Below are positions 1 to 22,905 of a DNA stretch of 64,000 nucleotides, piece by piece (position 1 is the first letter of the stretch; the number at the start of each line of letters is the position of its first letter). The notes beneath the pieces are model-generated. The model saw only the letters and a list, made by a program, of their open reading frames with translations, was not told the origin of the DNA and made no database searches. Origin of the DNA: Candidatus Symbiopectobacterium endolongispinus (lineage in GTDB: Bacteria; Pseudomonadota; Gammaproteobacteria; Enterobacterales; Enterobacteriaceae); the NCBI RefSeq assembly GCF_018777385.1, contig NZ_JAFJYB010000004.1, positions 186,001 through 250,000 of the forward strand, read 5' to 3'. Both the position numbers and the translations under genes were made by a program.

Positions 1-285
1 CCAGAGCTGCTGGAAAAAGACGGCGATACCGGTATTGAAGAGGGTTGTCTGTCCATTCCTGAAACCCGTGCGCTGGTGCCGCGCGCTGAGCGCGTGAAGG
101 TCAAAGCGCTGGACCGGGAAGGTAACCCCTTTGAGCTGGAAGCTGATGGCCTGTTGGCAATCTGTATCCAACACGAAATGGACCATCTGGTTGGCAAGCT
201 GTTTATTGATTATCTCTCGCAGTTAAAACGCCAGAGAATTCGCCAAAAGCTGGAAAAAATGGCCCGACTAAACGGTCGTCCATAA
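1..285 (+). CDS. def: Peptide deformylase, 3' part (cut by window start)
   Basis: Removes the N-formyl group from nascent proteins as a metal-dependent hydrolase at the ribosome. The window opens inside the gene, in frame from base 1, and shows about 94 C-terminal residues of a protein usually near 169. Visible motifs are EGCLS, whose Cys binds the metal, and HEMDH, whose two His complete the metal site and whose Glu is catalytic. The C-terminal basic helix ([12 protein letters not shown]) is present. fmt follows after 25 bases; the pair adds and removes the formyl group, and def-fmt is a usual enterobacterial operon. No lesion is seen in the visible part. Confidence 0.97.
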   Translation, partial: PELLEKDGDTGIEEGCLSIPETRALVPRAERVKVKALDREGNPFELEADGLLAICIQHEMDHLVGKLFIDYLSQLKRQRIRQKLEKMARLNGRP

Positions 286-310
286 TCTTATCACTACCAC
301 AGGAAACGCC

Positions 311-1261
311 GTGTCCGAAAGCTCCCTACGCATTATTTTCGCGGGTACACCTGACTTTGCAGCGCGCCACCTTGATGCGCTGCTGGCTTCACCGCATCAG
401 GTGGTGGGTGTTTTTACCCAACCCGATCGTCCTGCAGGCCGAGGCAACAAACTGACGCCCAGCCCGGTCAAAGTGTTGGCTGAACAGCACGGCGTCCCGG
501 TGTTGCAGCCCAAATCGCTGCGCCCAGCAGAAAATCAGCAACTGGTCGCTGATTTACAGGCGGATATCATGGTGGTCGTGGCCTACGGCTTGATCCTGCC
601 GCAGGCGGTGTTAGATATGCCGCGCCTGGGCTGTATCAATGTGCACGGCTCGCTGCTACCGCGCTGGCGCGGTGCGGCACCGATACAACGCTCGCTTTGG
701 GCCGGAGACGCTGAAACCGGTGTAACCATCATGCAAATGGATGCAGGGTTGGATACCGGAGCCATGCTGCATAAGCTGCCATGCCCGATAACGCCGCAAG
801 ACACCAGCGCCTCACTGTACGATCGCCTGGCAGAACTGGGCCCGCAGGGGTTGCTGACGACGCTGGCATCACTGGCGCAGGGAACGGCTGTCGCGGAAAA
901 ACAAGATGACAGTATGGCGACTTACGCCGAAAAACTGAGCAAAGAAGAGGCTAAGCTTGATTGGTCACTCAGTGCCGAACAATTAGAACGCTGCATTCGT
1001 GCCTTCAATCCCTGGCCTGTCAGCTATATCACCATTGACGAACAGCCAGTTAAAGTGTGGGAAGCCGGCGCATTGGACACTAACCATAGCGCACAACCAG
1101 GCACGATCATCAGTGCAGACAAGCAAGGTATACAGGTCGCTACCGCGCGAGGCGTACTGAACCTGCTGCAACTGCAACCTGCGGGCAAAAAACCGATGTC
1201 GGTGCAGGATCTGCTCAATTCGCGTCGCGAATGGTTCACTCCAGGCAACGTACTGGCATAA
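311..1261 (+). CDS. fmt: Methionyl-tRNA formyltransferase
   Basis: Formylates initiator Met-tRNA using 10-formyl-tetrahydrofolate. The 316-residue product matches the family length of about 315. The N-terminal Rossmann-like catalytic domain carries [12 protein letters not shown] and the folate/catalytic stretch [16 protein letters not shown], with the Asn and His expected for catalysis. A C-terminal OB-like domain follows (about 205 onward, EEAKLDWSL). The start is GTG, preceded by AGGAAA at a good distance; an ATG start would lose the conserved N-terminus. It sits between def and rsmB in the normal order and looks intact. Confidence 0.97.
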   Translation: MSESSLRIIFAGTPDFAARHLDALLASPHQVVGVFTQPDRPAGRGNKLTPSPVKVLAEQHGVPVLQPKSLRPAENQQLVADLQADIMVVVAYGLILPQAVLDMPRLGCINVHGSLLPRWRGAAPIQRSLWAGDAETGVTIMQMDAGLDTGAMLHKLPCPITPQDTSASLYDRLAELGPQGLLTTLASLAQGTAVAEKQDDSMATYAEKLSKEEAKLDWSLSAEQLERCIRAFNPWPVSYITIDEQPVKVWEAGALDTNHSAQPGTIISADKQGIQVATARGVLNLLQLQPAGKKPMSVQDLLNSRREWFTPGNVLA

Positions 1262-1334
1262 TACACTCATCCATTAAAAGGCATCGCGTCTGCTGTTATG
1301 GCAGGCGCGCTACCGTTTCAGACAATCACTATCC

Positions 1335-2630
1335 ATGAAAACAACATACAATCTGCGCGCCATCGCCGCGAACGTTATCGGCCAGGTGCTCGATAAAGGC
1401 CAGTCGCTAAGTTCACTAATGCCACAGTATCAGCGTGATATCTCAGAAAAGGATCGTGCCCTGTTGCAAGAGCTGTGCTTCGGCGTATTACGCGTGTTGC
1501 CACAGTTAGAGTGGATAATTCAGCAGTTGATGGCAAAAACGCTGACCGGGAAGCAGCGCACGTTGCACTACCTGATCATGGTGGGCATCTATCAACTCGC
1601 TCACACGCGCATCACGGCCAATGCCGCGCTGTCTGAAACAGTTAACGGTGCTATTGCACTCAAGCTCCCACAGCTCAAAGGGTTGATTAACGGCGTACTG
1701 CGCCAATTCCAACGCCAGCAGGCCGAGCTGGATGAACGCGCGGCTAACCATGCGTCGCGTTTCGCTCACCCCGAGTGGCTGTTAGCGCGCCTCAAGAAAG
1801 CCTATCCGCAGCAGTGGCAGCAGATTGTTGAGGCCAACAACCAGCGTCCCCCGATGTGGCTGCGCGTCAACCGTTTGCACCACACACGGGAACACTATTT
1901 GGCACTGCTGACTGAAGCCGGTATCGCCGCTCAGCCACATCCTGAACAGGACGAAGCCATCATGCTGAACGAGCCTTGTGCCGTAAGCCTGCTGCCCGGC
2001 TTCGCGCAAGGCTGGGTTACCGTGCAGGATGTCTCTGCACAAGGTTGCGTGCGCTGGTTAGCACCGCAGGACAATGAACATATTCTCGATCTGTGTGCTG
2101 CACCGGGTGGGAAAACCACCCATATTCTGGAAGCAGCGCCTCACGCTAAGGTATTGGCGGTCGATGTGGACCCACAGCGGCTCGCTCGGGTAAAAGAGAA
2201 TCTGCAACGCCTTAATCTTCACGCAGACGTGAGGCAAGGCGATGGGCGCGAGCCTGCGGCCTGGTGTGGTGAGCAACAGTTTGATCGTATTCTGCTCGAT
2301 GCCCCCTGCTCCGCCACCGGCGTGATTCGCCGTCATCCTGATATCAAGTGGCTGCGGCGCGACAGCGATATCGCCGAACTGGCACTGTTGCAGCAGGAGA
2401 TTCTGGAGGCTATCTGGCCACGGCTGAAAGCAGGCGGCACGTTAGTTTATGCCACCTGCTCGATCTTACCGGAAGAGAATCAGCAGCAAATGCGGGCCTT
2501 TCTGACACGCCATGCGGATGCCGAACTGGTGGAAACTGGCAATGCGCAACACCCCGGTTTGCAAAAGTTACCGGTGGCAGAGGATGGCGATGGGTTCTTT
2601 TATGCTAAGTTGGTTAAGAACATTGGCTGA
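1335..2630 (+). CDS. rsmB: 16S rRNA m5C967 methyltransferase RsmB
   Basis: Methylates C967 of 16S rRNA with S-adenosylmethionine. The product is 431 residues, against 429 in E. coli. An N-terminal NusB-like RNA-binding domain (about 1-140) is followed by the Rossmann methyltransferase domain. The SAM-binding segment [12 protein letters not shown] and both catalytic cysteine motifs, DAPCSATG and YATCS, are visible. It lies between fmt and trkA as in other enterobacteria, with trkA starting 24 bases downstream. No lesion is seen. Confidence 0.97.
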   Translation: MKTTYNLRAIAANVIGQVLDKGQSLSSLMPQYQRDISEKDRALLQELCFGVLRVLPQLEWIIQQLMAKTLTGKQRTLHYLIMVGIYQLAHTRITANAALSETVNGAIALKLPQLKGLINGVLRQFQRQQAELDERAANHASRFAHPEWLLARLKKAYPQQWQQIVEANNQRPPMWLRVNRLHHTREHYLALLTEAGIAAQPHPEQDEAIMLNEPCAVSLLPGFAQGWVTVQDVSAQGCVRWLAPQDNEHILDLCAAPGGKTTHILEAAPHAKVLAVDVDPQRLARVKENLQRLNLHADVRQGDGREPAAWCGEQQFDRILLDAPCSATGVIRRHPDIKWLRRDSDIAELALLQQEILEAIWPRLKAGGTLVYATCSILPEENQQQMRAFLTRHADAELVETGNAQHPGLQKLPVAEDGDGFFYAKLVKNIG

Positions 2631-2654
2631 TAGCAACGGCAACGGGCACAGATC

Positions 2655-4031
2655 ATGAAAATCATTATTCTTGGTGCAGGTCAGGTGGGCGGTACGCTGG
2701 CAGAAACGCTCTCCGGAGAAAACAACGACATCACTGTCGTTGATACTGACACCGCGCGACTGCGGCAGTTGCAGGATAAATTCGATTTGCGTGTCGTTGC
2801 TGGCTACGCCTCCCACCCGCGCGTTCTGCGTGAAGCTGGCGCCGAAGATGCAGACATGCTGGTTGCCGTCACGAACTCGGATGAAACCAATATGGTGGCC
2901 TGCCAGGTCGCCTACTCGCTGTTTAATACGCCAAATCGCATCGCACGTATTCGCTCCGCAGAATACGTGCGCGCCGGTGAGCAACTGTTTCAGGCAGAAG
3001 CGGTGCCTATCGACCATTTGATCTAACCAGAACAGTTGGTCATCGACAATATCTACAAGCTGATCGAGTATCCCGGCGCGCTACAGGTAGTGAACTTCGC
3101 CGAAGGGAAAGTGAGTATCGCCGCAGTGAACGCTTACTACGGTGGTCCGCTGATCGGTAATGCGCTCTCCGCGCTACGTGAGCATATGCCGCACATCGAA
3201 ACCCGTGTAGCCGCGATCTTTCGCCACGACAGGCCGATCCGTCCGCAGGGTTCAACCATTATCGAAGCGGGCGATGAAGTGTTCTTTGTTGCCGCTTCCC
3301 AGCACATTCGCGCCGTAATGAGCGAACTCCAGCGCTTGGAAAAGCCCTACAAGCGCATCATGATTGTCGGCGGTGGTAACGTCGGCGCGGGGTTGGCGCA
3401 TAAGCTGGAAAAAGACTACAGCGTTAAACTGATCGAAAAGAACGAAGAGCGTGCGATCGCCTTGGCTGAACTGCTGCAAGACACTATTGTGTTTCACGGC
3501 GACGCTTCCGATCAGGAGTTGCTGGCACAGGAGCATGTCGAACAAATCGATGTGTTTATTGCCATTACCAACGACGATGAAGCGAACATCATGTCCGCCA
3601 TGCTGGCCAAACGCATGGGGGCAAAAAAAGCTATGGTACTGATCCAACGACGCGCCTATGTCGATCTGGTCCAAGGCAGCGCTATCGATGTTGCCATTTC
3701 GCCACAGCAAGCAACGATTTCCGCACTGCTCGGCCATGTGCGTAAAGCGGATATTGTCAGCGTCTCATCATTACGACGCGGCGTGGCGGAAGCCATTGAG
3801 GCCATTGCTCATGGGGATGAAGGCACGTCAAAAGTGGTTGGCCGAATAATTGAAGATATCAAATTGCCGCCAGGCACTTTGATCGGTGCGATTGTGCGCG
3901 GTGATGATGTCATTATCGCCAACGACAATATGAAGATAGAACAAGGGGATCATGTGATCATGTTCCTGACGGACAAAAAGTTTGTCCCTGAAGTGGAACG
4001 CCTGTTCCAACCCAGCCCGTTCTTCTTGTAA
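2655..4031 (+). pseudogene. trkA: trkA, potassium-uptake regulator, interrupted by an in-frame stop
   Basis: TrkA is the peripheral NAD-binding subunit that gates the TrkH/TrkG potassium channels. Read through, the gene gives 458 codons, the full family length, with two RCK domains (N-terminal [11 protein letters not shown], second [10 protein letters not shown]), each a Rossmann fold plus a C-terminal subdomain. A TAA at 3024-3026 interrupts residue 124 in the same frame (IDHLI, stop, PEQLVID). The downstream 331 codons could start at a GTG at 3036 but have no clear ribosome site. E. coli has Ala at this position; a Ser TCA codon would become TAA by one change. Coding is otherwise well kept, so inactivation is recent. 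A half-TrkA of 123 residues would lack the second RCK domain. Confidence 0.93.
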
Positions 4032-4043
4032 CAACGCTAAGCC

Positions 4044-4070
4044 TGCCGCCTTAGGCGGCACTTTCCTTTC
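4044..4070 (+). terminator. Probable terminator after trkA
   Basis: A stem of TGCCGCC with GGCGGCA around a TTA loop lies 12 bases after the trkA stop and is followed by a pyrimidine-rich tail (ACTTTCCTTTC). It would end the def-fmt-rsmB-trkA transcript before mscL. Confidence 0.6.
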
Positions 4071-4137
4071 AGTTTCACTGATTATCACCGCTGGCAATTA
4101 TGTAACGCTGTGTTAAAATTTAGATGTTCATTTTATC

Positions 4138-4143
4138 AAGGAG
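4138..4143 (+). promoter_or_regulatory. mscL ribosome binding site, decides the start
   Basis: AAGGAG lies seven bases before the ATG at 4151. This selects MSMLKEFRE as the N-terminus, matching the family, over the in-frame ATG at 4124, which would add nine residues. Confidence 0.8.
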
Positions 4144-4150
4144 TTGGATC

Positions 4151-4498
4151 ATGAGTATGCTAAAAGAGTTTCGCGAATTAGCGATGCGCGGCAACGTGGT
4201 AGATTTGGCGGTGGGTGTCATTATCGGCGCAGCATTTGGCAAGATCGTCTCCTCGCTCGTGGCTGATATCATTATGCCGTCACTGGGGTTACTGCTGGGC
4301 GGCATCGATTTCAAACATTTCGAACTGGTGCTGCGCGACGCGCAGGGGGATATTCCTGCCGTGGTGCTGCACTACGGCCTCTTCCTGCAAAATATTTTTG
4401 ATTTTGTCATAGTCGCGTTCGCCATTTTTATGGCAATCAAAGTGATGAATAACCTGCGCCGTAAAGAAGAGAAAGCACCGGCAAAACTGAGCGCTTAA
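4151..4498 (+). CDS. mscL: Large-conductance mechanosensitive channel, C-terminal tail cut by a stop
   Basis: MscL is a homopentameric inner-membrane channel that opens under membrane tension and releases solutes in hypo-osmotic shock. This ORF has 115 residues, against 136 in E. coli. The amphipathic N-terminal helix ([11 protein letters not shown]), TM1 pore helix ([20 protein letters not shown]) and TM2 (about 70-100) are complete. After the charged RRKEEK cluster a TAA at 4496-4498 ends it. The same frame continues to a TAG at 4553-4555 and still encodes the conserved tail [13 protein letters not shown], so the stop is a recent nonsense change. The missing part is the cytoplasmic helical bundle. 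From family knowledge that bundle is less critical than the membrane part, so the channel may still work. Confidence 0.93.
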   Translation: MSMLKEFRELAMRGNVVDLAVGVIIGAAFGKIVSSLVADIIMPSLGLLLGGIDFKHFELVLRDAQGDIPAVVLHYGLFLQNIFDFVIVAFAIFMAIKVMNNLRRKEEKAPAKLSA

Positions 4499-4536
4499 GC
4501 GACGCTGTTAACAGAAATTCGCGATTTGCTAAAAGA

Positions 4537-4788
4537 TCAGCAGCCGAAAGCGTAGCGCCGTTCAACGAAACCCAGTACAGCCATAAAGTGAGAGGCCAGT
4601 GGTAAAGCATCCTTTGATGATTTACCACTGGCCTCCCAGTCCTGGCCTTTACCCTGTTTGCCTTTGCGACAGTAGCTGCCTTTACCTTTCTTGTTCTTCT
4701 CAACGCGTTGTCGGAACAAGGGGTCATGCAACAATGCTTCCAGCGCATTGTCTTGGATCTTGCCTTTCTTGTGCTGATAAGTGCTCAT
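4537..4788 (-). CDS. arfA: Alternative ribosome-rescue factor A
   Basis: ArfA recruits release factor 2 to ribosomes stalled on non-stop mRNA, backing up tmRNA. The N-terminus [20 protein letters not shown] and the basic segment [15 protein letters not shown] match the family closely. The start at 4788 follows an AAGAGAG ribosome site; the longer in-frame start at 4830 is not homologous. A 15-bp perfect inverted repeat inside the gene (4592-4606 with 4621-4635) matches the known RNase III-cut hairpin that makes arfA mRNA itself non-stop and so tmRNA-controlled. The gene is convergent with mscL and its last codons overlap the old mscL tail. zntR, normally next to it, is absent. Confidence 0.93.
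   Translation of the reverse strand: MSTYQHKKGKIQDNALEALLHDPLFRQRVEKNKKGKGSYCRKGKQGKGQDWEASGKSSKDALPLASHFMAVLGFVERRYAFGC
4592..4635 (-). promoter_or_regulatory. Intragenic arfA hairpin (RNase III / tmRNA control)
   Basis: Two perfectly complementary 15-base arms, 4592-4606 and 4621-4635, are separated by a 14-base loop within the 3' part of arfA. Established work in E. coli shows that a hairpin here is cleaved, leaving a non-stop message whose product is tagged unless trans-translation fails. Position and strength of the stem support the same control here. Confidence 0.8.
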
Positions 4789-4910
4789 CACATCTCTCTT
4801 GGTTACATTGTTAATCCGATTCATCGCCACGCGCCAACGCTTGCCGCGTTAGCCTATTTTTCGGGCGCTATTCTTTCACCAGAAAACGTACTGTGCAAGC
4901 GATCGGCATA

Positions 4911-5240
4911 TTAACCGTGTAAAAAATCGGTACTCATCCCTTTCTGTTGCAGGTTAAGTTCCAGCAGGCATAGCCGACGACACAGGTTTTCATGCGCTTC
5001 CGATTCAGGGAGCGTATTGGCGAGCAGATCGTGTAGCGTCAAGGCATCTTTACGCAATGCCAATTCCGGCGGCAGATAGCCCGCATTCTTCAGTAAACGG
5101 TATCCCGTGCGCAGATCTTCGGGTACAGCGCTATCATCGTCAAGTTGCAGGGGCTTTCCCGCACCGGGAAGATTATCGAACTCACCCGCTTGCTGTGCCG
5201 TCTGGATATGACGCTCGCACATCGCATCAATCCACCACAT
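4911..5240 (-). CDS. yhdN: DUF1992 family protein YhdN, shortened at the C-terminus
   Basis: A small DUF1992 (DnaJ homologue subfamily C member 28-like) protein of unknown function. The core MWWIDAMCERHI, GEFDNLPGAGKPL and GYRLLKNAGYLPPEL is well conserved. It ends after STDFLHG at a TAA (4911-4913), 109 residues, where E. coli YhdN has about 122. The same frame continues with YADRL and runs to a stop at 4854, so the family tail is still readable beyond the stop. It lies between rplQ and arfA; zntR, which in E. coli sits between yhdN and arfA, is gone. The core is intact, so it may still be made. Confidence 0.85.
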   Translation of the reverse strand: MWWIDAMCERHIQTAQQAGEFDNLPGAGKPLQLDDDSAVPEDLRTGYRLLKNAGYLPPELALRKDALTLHDLLANTLPESEAHENLCRRLCLLELNLQQKGMSTDFLHG

Positions 5241-5328
5241 GTTCCCTCCTCCAAAAACGTCTCAAGCAAACGGTGCTCTTGGCAAACGTGATACGTTAAC
5301 AAAGCCGCCATTTGCTAAACAATAGACG

Positions 5329-5357
5329 TAAAAAAACCGGGTTGCCCCGGTTTTTTT
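5329..5357 (-). terminator. Terminator of the alpha operon, after rplQ
   Basis: A CCGGG/CCCGG stem flanked by an A run on one side and a T run on the other lies about 20 bases after the rplQ stop. It can act on both strands. Confidence 0.85.
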
Positions 5358-5373
5358 ACCCCACCGCTGATGA

Positions 5374-5790
<417 letters not shown>

Positions 5791-5806
5791 TTAACCTGTG
5801 ACCGGG

Positions 5807-6796
5807 TTATTCATCAGCAATGCTTGCCGGCGGCCAGTTTTCCAGGCGCATGCCCAGAGAAAGACCACGTGAGGCGAGCACATCTTTAATCTCGGTAAGA
5901 GATTTTTTACCCAGGTTAGGCGTTTTCAGCAATTCAACCTCGGTACTCTGTACCAGATCACCGATGTAGTGGATAACTTCTGCCTTGAGGCAGTTAGCAG
6001 AGCGGACAGTCAATTCCAAATCGTCAACAGGGCGCAGCAGGATCGGATCGAATTCTGGTTTCTCTTCTTTCACTTCAGGCTGACGTACATCACGTAAATC
6101 AACAAAAGCTTCCAGTTGTTCAGCCAGAATGGTTGCAGCACGGCGGATCGCCTCTTCAGGATCGATCGTGCCATTGGTTTCCATTTCGATGACCAGCTTG
6201 TCCAGGTCGGTACGTTGTTCAACACGAGCTGCTTCAACATTGTAGGCAATACGCTCTACCGGGCTGTAGCAAGCATCGACCAACAAACGGCCAATCGGGC
6301 GCTCATCTTCTTCCGTATGAATACGGGCAGAAGCCGGCACATAACCACGACCACGTTGAACTTTGATACACATGCTAATAGCTGCGTTTTCATCGGTCAG
6401 ATGGCAGATCACGTGCTGCGGCTTGACGATTTCGACATCACCATCATGGGTGATGTCTGCTGCAGTCACAGGGCCAATACCAGATTTATTCAGGGAAAGG
6501 ATAACTTCATCTTTACCTTGAACTTTCACCGCCAGCCCTTTCAGGTTGAGCAGGATTTCCAGGATATCTTCCTGTACGCCTTCTTTGGTGCTGTACTCGT
6601 GCAGTACACCATCAATCTCAACCTCGGTCACCGCGCAACCTGGCATGGATGAAAGCAGAATACGGCGCAGTGCGTTGCCAAGCGTATGGCCGAAACCACG
6701 CTCTAACGGCTCAAGGGTCACCTTGGCGTGCGTCGAACTGACTTGCTCGATATCGACCAGGCGCGGTTTTAGAAACTCTGTCACAGAACCCTGCAT
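5807..6796 (-). CDS. rpoA: RNA polymerase alpha subunit
   Basis: Scaffold for RNA polymerase assembly and contact for UP elements and activators. The 329 residues equal the E. coli length. The N-terminal dimerisation domain (about 1-235, [20 protein letters not shown]) and C-terminal DNA-binding domain (about 250-329) are complete. The latter keeps the [10 protein letters not shown] segment with the Arg used for minor-groove and activator contacts. It sits between rpsD and rplQ in the alpha operon and shows no lesion. Confidence 0.99.
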   Translation of the reverse strand: MQGSVTEFLKPRLVDIEQVSSTHAKVTLEPLERGFGHTLGNALRRILLSSMPGCAVTEVEIDGVLHEYSTKEGVQEDILEILLNLKGLAVKVQGKDEVILSLNKSGIGPVTAADITHDGDVEIVKPQHVICHLTDENAAISMCIKVQRGRGYVPASARIHTEEDERPIGRLLVDACYSPVERIAYNVEAARVEQRTDLDKLVIEMETNGTIDPEEAIRRAATILAEQLEAFVDLRDVRQPEVKEEKPEFDPILLRPVDDLELTVRSANCLKAEVIHYIGDLVQSTEVELLKTPNLGKKSLTEIKDVLASRGLSLGMRLENWPPASIADE

Positions 6797-6821
6797 TGTG
6801 TCCTCTCTTTGGTACTAAGCT

Positions 6822-7460
<639 letters not shown>

Positions 7461-7472
7461 CTAAAAGCGGCG

Positions 7473-7865
<393 letters not shown>

Positions 7866-7878
7866 TCAATCACCCCGA

Positions 7879-9862
<1,984 letters not shown>

Positions 9863-9869
9863 CTGCTAC

Positions 9870-11003
<1,134 letters not shown>

Positions 11004-11008
11004 CTACC

Positions 11009-11371
<363 letters not shown>

Positions 11372-11905
11372 TTACTTCTTCTTAGCCTCTTTGATACGCA
11401 CGACTTCGTCGGCGTAACGGACACCCTTGCCTTTGTAAGGCTCAGGACGACGGTAAGCGCGCAGATCAGCTGCAACCTGACCGATAACCTGCTTATCAGC
11501 ACCTTTCAGTACGATTTCAGTTTGAGTCGGGCATTCAGCTGTGATACCAGCCGGCAGCGCGTGGTCAATCGGGTGTGAGTACCCCAGAGACAAATTCACG
11601 ACATTGCCTTTAACTGCGGCACGGTAACCTACGCCAACCAGTTGAAGCTTCTTGGTGAAGCCTTCGGTAACACCGATAACGACTGCGTTCAGCAGTGCAC
11701 GCGCGGTGCCTGCCTGTGCCCAACCGTCTGAAAAACCTTCGCACGGAGCGAAAGTCAGAGCGTTGTCAGCCACAGTAACTTCAACAGCATCGTTGATGGT
11801 ACGAGTCAGCTCGCCGTTTTTACCCTTGATCGAAATAACCTGACCGTTGAGTTTTACCTCTACGCCGGCAGGAATGACGACGGGTGCTTTTGCAACACGA
11901 GACAT
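11372..11905 (-). CDS. rplF: 50S ribosomal protein L6
   Basis: Large-subunit protein near the factor-binding site. The 177 residues form the two homologous L6 domains, with the signature [14 protein letters not shown] near the end. It lies between rpsH and rplR in the spc operon. Confidence 0.98.
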   Translation of the reverse strand: MSRVAKAPVVIPAGVEVKLNGQVISIKGKNGELTRTINDAVEVTVADNALTFAPCEGFSDGWAQAGTARALLNAVVIGVTEGFTKKLQLVGVGYRAAVKGNVVNLSLGYSHPIDHALPAGITAECPTQTEIVLKGADKQVIGQVAADLRAYRRPEPYKGKGVRYADEVVRIKEAKKK

Positions 11906-11917
11906 TCTTTCCTCCGA

Positions 11918-12316
<399 letters not shown>

Positions 12317-12343
12317 TTACTCCCGTGATTCAATTGGTGACAA

Positions 12344-13926
<1,583 letters not shown>

Positions 13927-14025
13927 CTAATGTCAACTACTACTTTTCAAACCCTTACGGGTCATTAACACCCCAGAATCGAGGGCGCAATATTATAACA
14001 CCGCTTTTCGACCAATGGTAGAAAA

Positions 14026-14053
14026 ATAAACGGCCCTTTGCAGAGCCGTTTAT
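14026..14053 (-). terminator. Hairpin between S10 and spc operons
   Basis: A 9-bp perfect stem (ATAAACGGC with GCCGTTTAT) around a 10-base loop lies 26 bases after rpsQ, with T-rich sequence after it in the transcript. The bases between it and rplN would hold the spc promoter. Confidence 0.75.
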
Positions 14054-14078
14054 CGTTTTCAAGAAGAGCAATGCTGTA

Positions 14079-16293
<2,215 letters not shown>

Positions 16294-16306
16294 TTATCCT
16301 CTAATA

Positions 16307-17134
<828 letters not shown>

Positions 17135-17147
17135 TTACTCCTCCGAC

Positions 17148-18704
<1,557 letters not shown>

Positions 18705-18724
18705 TCAATCACTTGATGATCTGA

Positions 18725-19276
<552 letters not shown>

Positions 19277-19291
19277 CCGCGTTTTACAGAA

Positions 19292-19765
19292 TCATGCCTC
19301 TTTTAGCTGCGCTTGCAAATAATTAGGCAACCCGAGGCGCGCTATCAGGTCAAGTTCCGTCTCAATCCAGTCGATGTGCCCTTCTTCATCGGCCAGGATT
19401 TCAATCAGCAAATCGCGGCTGACATAATCGCGCACCGAATCCATATACGCGATCCCCTCGCGCAAATCCTTGGCGCCATCCAACTCCAGTTTCAGGTCAG
19501 AACGCAGTATATCTTCAACATCTTCACCAATATTGAGCTTTCCGAGATCTTGCAGGTTGGGAACCCCTTCAAGAAACAGGATACGCTCTATATAACGGTC
19601 GGCATGTTTCATTTCATCGATGGATTCATGGTATTCGTGCTGGTCAAGACGGGTCAGTCCCCAATTTTTAAACATACGGGCATGCAAAAAGTACTGGTTA
19701 ATCGCAACCAGTTCATCACCCAGCAACTTATTTAGATGTGCTATGACTTTTTTATCGCCTTTCAT
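19292..19765 (-). CDS. bfr: Bacterioferritin
   Basis: Haem-containing ferritin that oxidises and stores iron in a 24-subunit shell. The 157 residues keep the ferroxidase ligands (Glu in [10 protein letters not shown], Glu and His in [10 protein letters not shown], Glu and His in ADEEGHIDW) and the haem-ligand Met in IDEMKHAD. It is preceded by bfd in the usual order bfd-bfr, just upstream of the S10 operon. Confidence 0.98.
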   Translation of the reverse strand: MKGDKKVIAHLNKLLGDELVAINQYFLHARMFKNWGLTRLDQHEYHESIDEMKHADRYIERILFLEGVPNLQDLGKLNIGEDVEDILRSDLKLELDGAKDLREGIAYMDSVRDYVSRDLLIEILADEEGHIDWIETELDLIARLGLPNYLQAQLKEA

Positions 19766-19874
19766 GACATTACTCCTTCGCTCCAGGTCTTAAAAGTGTA
19801 GAACTGGAGGGAGGAGAGTCAACGAAATCGCCTACATTTTGTGCGGTTTCAATAAAAGCGGCAATTACGCAACG

Positions 19875-20060
19875 TCAGAGATTAGGTGACAACATCGCCT
19901 GCTCTTCTTCCATAATCAGGCGAGCCTGGCGAATACACTTGCCGCAGTCACTGCCAATAGGCATTAACTGGCGCAGTTGATTGAGCGAGCGTGGTTGATG
20001 TTGGCGAACGGCGTGCCGAATAACTTTATCGGAAATGGCATTACACATACATACATACAT
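19875..20060 (-). CDS. bfd: Bacterioferritin-associated ferredoxin
   Basis: A [2Fe-2S] protein that delivers electrons to bacterioferritin to release stored iron. The 61 residues (64 in E. coli) keep the four cluster cysteines: Cys4 and Cys6 in [10 protein letters not shown] and the pair in [11 protein letters not shown]. The start codon lies in a tandem ATGT repeat (four units, 20044-20060), so slippage could change the frame at once. It lies 109 bases before bfr. Confidence 0.96.
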   Translation of the reverse strand: MYVCMCNAISDKVIRHAVRQHQPRSLNQLRQLMPIGSDCGKCIRQARLIMEEEQAMLSPNL

Positions 20061-20207
20061 ACAGGATAACTCATTCTCTCAGTCGCGGAGCCACACCCTC
20101 TTTCGTTGCTACCTTCCGCACGGCAGTCGCAAAAGTGACTATAAAACAGTCAATGAGAGTGTAAATAAGAATGGTTTCCATTTCAATTACAGTTTTGTCA
20201 ACGCTAT

Positions 20208-20236
20208 AAAAAAAGGACACCTAAGTGTCCTTTTTC
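20208..20236 (-). terminator. Terminator after tuf
   Basis: AAAAGGACAC with GTGTCCTTTTT flanks a short loop, 43 bases after the tuf stop. It is a strong intrinsic terminator on either strand. Confidence 0.9.
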
Positions 20237-20279
20237 TTACGCTATCGCTAGCGCACGGGTGTTACTCGCGTATTGGCGA

Positions 20280-21536
<1,257 letters not shown>

Positions 21537-21569
21537 TTACAGAAAGGAAATCAGGAGATGGAAAAGAAG

Positions 21570-21645
21570 TGGTGCTGATAGGCAGATTCGAACTGCCGAC
21601 CTCACCCTTACCAAGGGTGCGCTCTACCAACTGAGCTATATCAGC
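21570..21645 (-). tRNA. thrT: tRNA-Thr (GGT)
   Basis: 76 bases with encoded CCA, cloverleaf arms and anticodon GGT; T-loop GTTCGAATC. It lies directly upstream of tuf, as thrT lies upstream of tufB. Confidence 0.97.
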
Positions 21646-21651
21646 ACTTAT

Positions 21652-21726
<75 letters not shown>

Positions 21727-21831
21727 ATCCTGAACTCGGCTACCTGATTTCTCTGTTGAAAACTTCCGCCTTCGCCAACACGATGATTGCCTCGTCGCGT
21801 TGGTTCAGCCATAACCTGTATGGCTTGAATT

Positions 21832-21916
<85 letters not shown>

Positions 21917-21931
21917 TAATTGTGTACTTGA

Positions 21932-22007
<76 letters not shown>

Positions 22008-22021
22008 ATCAAGTGCTGCGC

Positions 22022-22050
22022 ATTCTAGGTAGAGCGAGCCACCTATGCAA
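22022..22050 (-). promoter_or_regulatory. Promoter of the thrU-tuf operon
   Basis: On the minus strand TTGCAT (22045-22050) and TAGAAT (22022-22027) are 17 bases apart and followed by a GCGC discriminator, typical of stringently controlled stable-RNA promoters. The remaining bases to 22367 show no gene. Confidence 0.75.
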
Positions 22051-22367
22051 CAAAAAAATTGCTTAAAATGCGCTATCGCTTAGATTTTATCCAAATTCGA
22101 GCATGAATTCACGTATCATGCGATAAAATGCCTAAAGAACATCCAAATTCACGACCAATCCCGCACATTCTCCCCTGTCGTGCATTCTTTTTTCACCATG
22201 ACGTCAGCACGATTCTGCACCAACAATGACCTTTTGCTCCAAGGTAACGCACCTTCTTCGCCATAAATATGTGTTTAACCGCGTTAACGACGTAAATCTG
22301 GCCTGGCATGTATCTTGCTATGTTTTAGTAAATAGGGTCAGAGAGGGCTTATTTCGCTGGGGGCTGC

Positions 22368-22902
22368 ATGATGAAAATCGTTTTACTTAATGACACAACC
22401 CTTCCGGTTTACCGCACAGAGCTGGCAGACCTGTTGCTAGATGCGGTAATGCATGGCGCATCTGTTGGCTATGAGATGCCTTTGTCTCACGATACCGCAG
22501 CCAGGCACCTCTCTGGCGTAAGGGACGCGTTTACTGTGGATTGCCCGTGATGCCCAAGGCATTATCGGAAGCGTGCAGCTTGAGCTGTGCCAGAAAAGCA
22601 ATGGGTTGAACCGAGCAGAGGTGCAAAAACTGCTGGTACACAGCCGCGCGCGTCGCCAGGGTATTGGCCGCAAACTACTGTCGGTGCTTGAAACAACCTC
22701 CTTTGAGCTCAATCGTGGCCTGCTGTATCTGGATACTCAGGCTGGTTCTCCGGCAGAAGCCTTTTACCGCATGCAGGGATATAGCTATCTGGGGGAAATT
22801 CCTGATTATGCCAGTGCGCCCGACGGCAGCTATCATCCTACCGCCATCTACTACAAGCGCCTGTTTGTCGCCAATCGGATGACACCGGCCTTGGCAAGTT
22901 AA
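22368..22902 (+). pseudogene. GNAT-family acetyltransferase, frameshifted
   Basis: The first frame gives MMKIVLLNDTTLPVYRTELA and stops at 22550. The second frame, from about 22530 to 22902, gives the acetyl-CoA-binding core LLWIARDAQGIIGSVQLEL, then VHSRARRQGIGRKLLSVLE with the RxxGxG pyrophosphate loop. Together they make one GNAT protein of about 175 residues, broken by an indel near 22529-22532 (and perhaps a few lost codons). Substrate unknown. It stands between the tRNA cluster and coaA. An alternative is expression of the downstream part from GTG at 22573, which would lack the N-terminal strands. Confidence 0.75.
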
Positions 22903-22905
22903 TCG

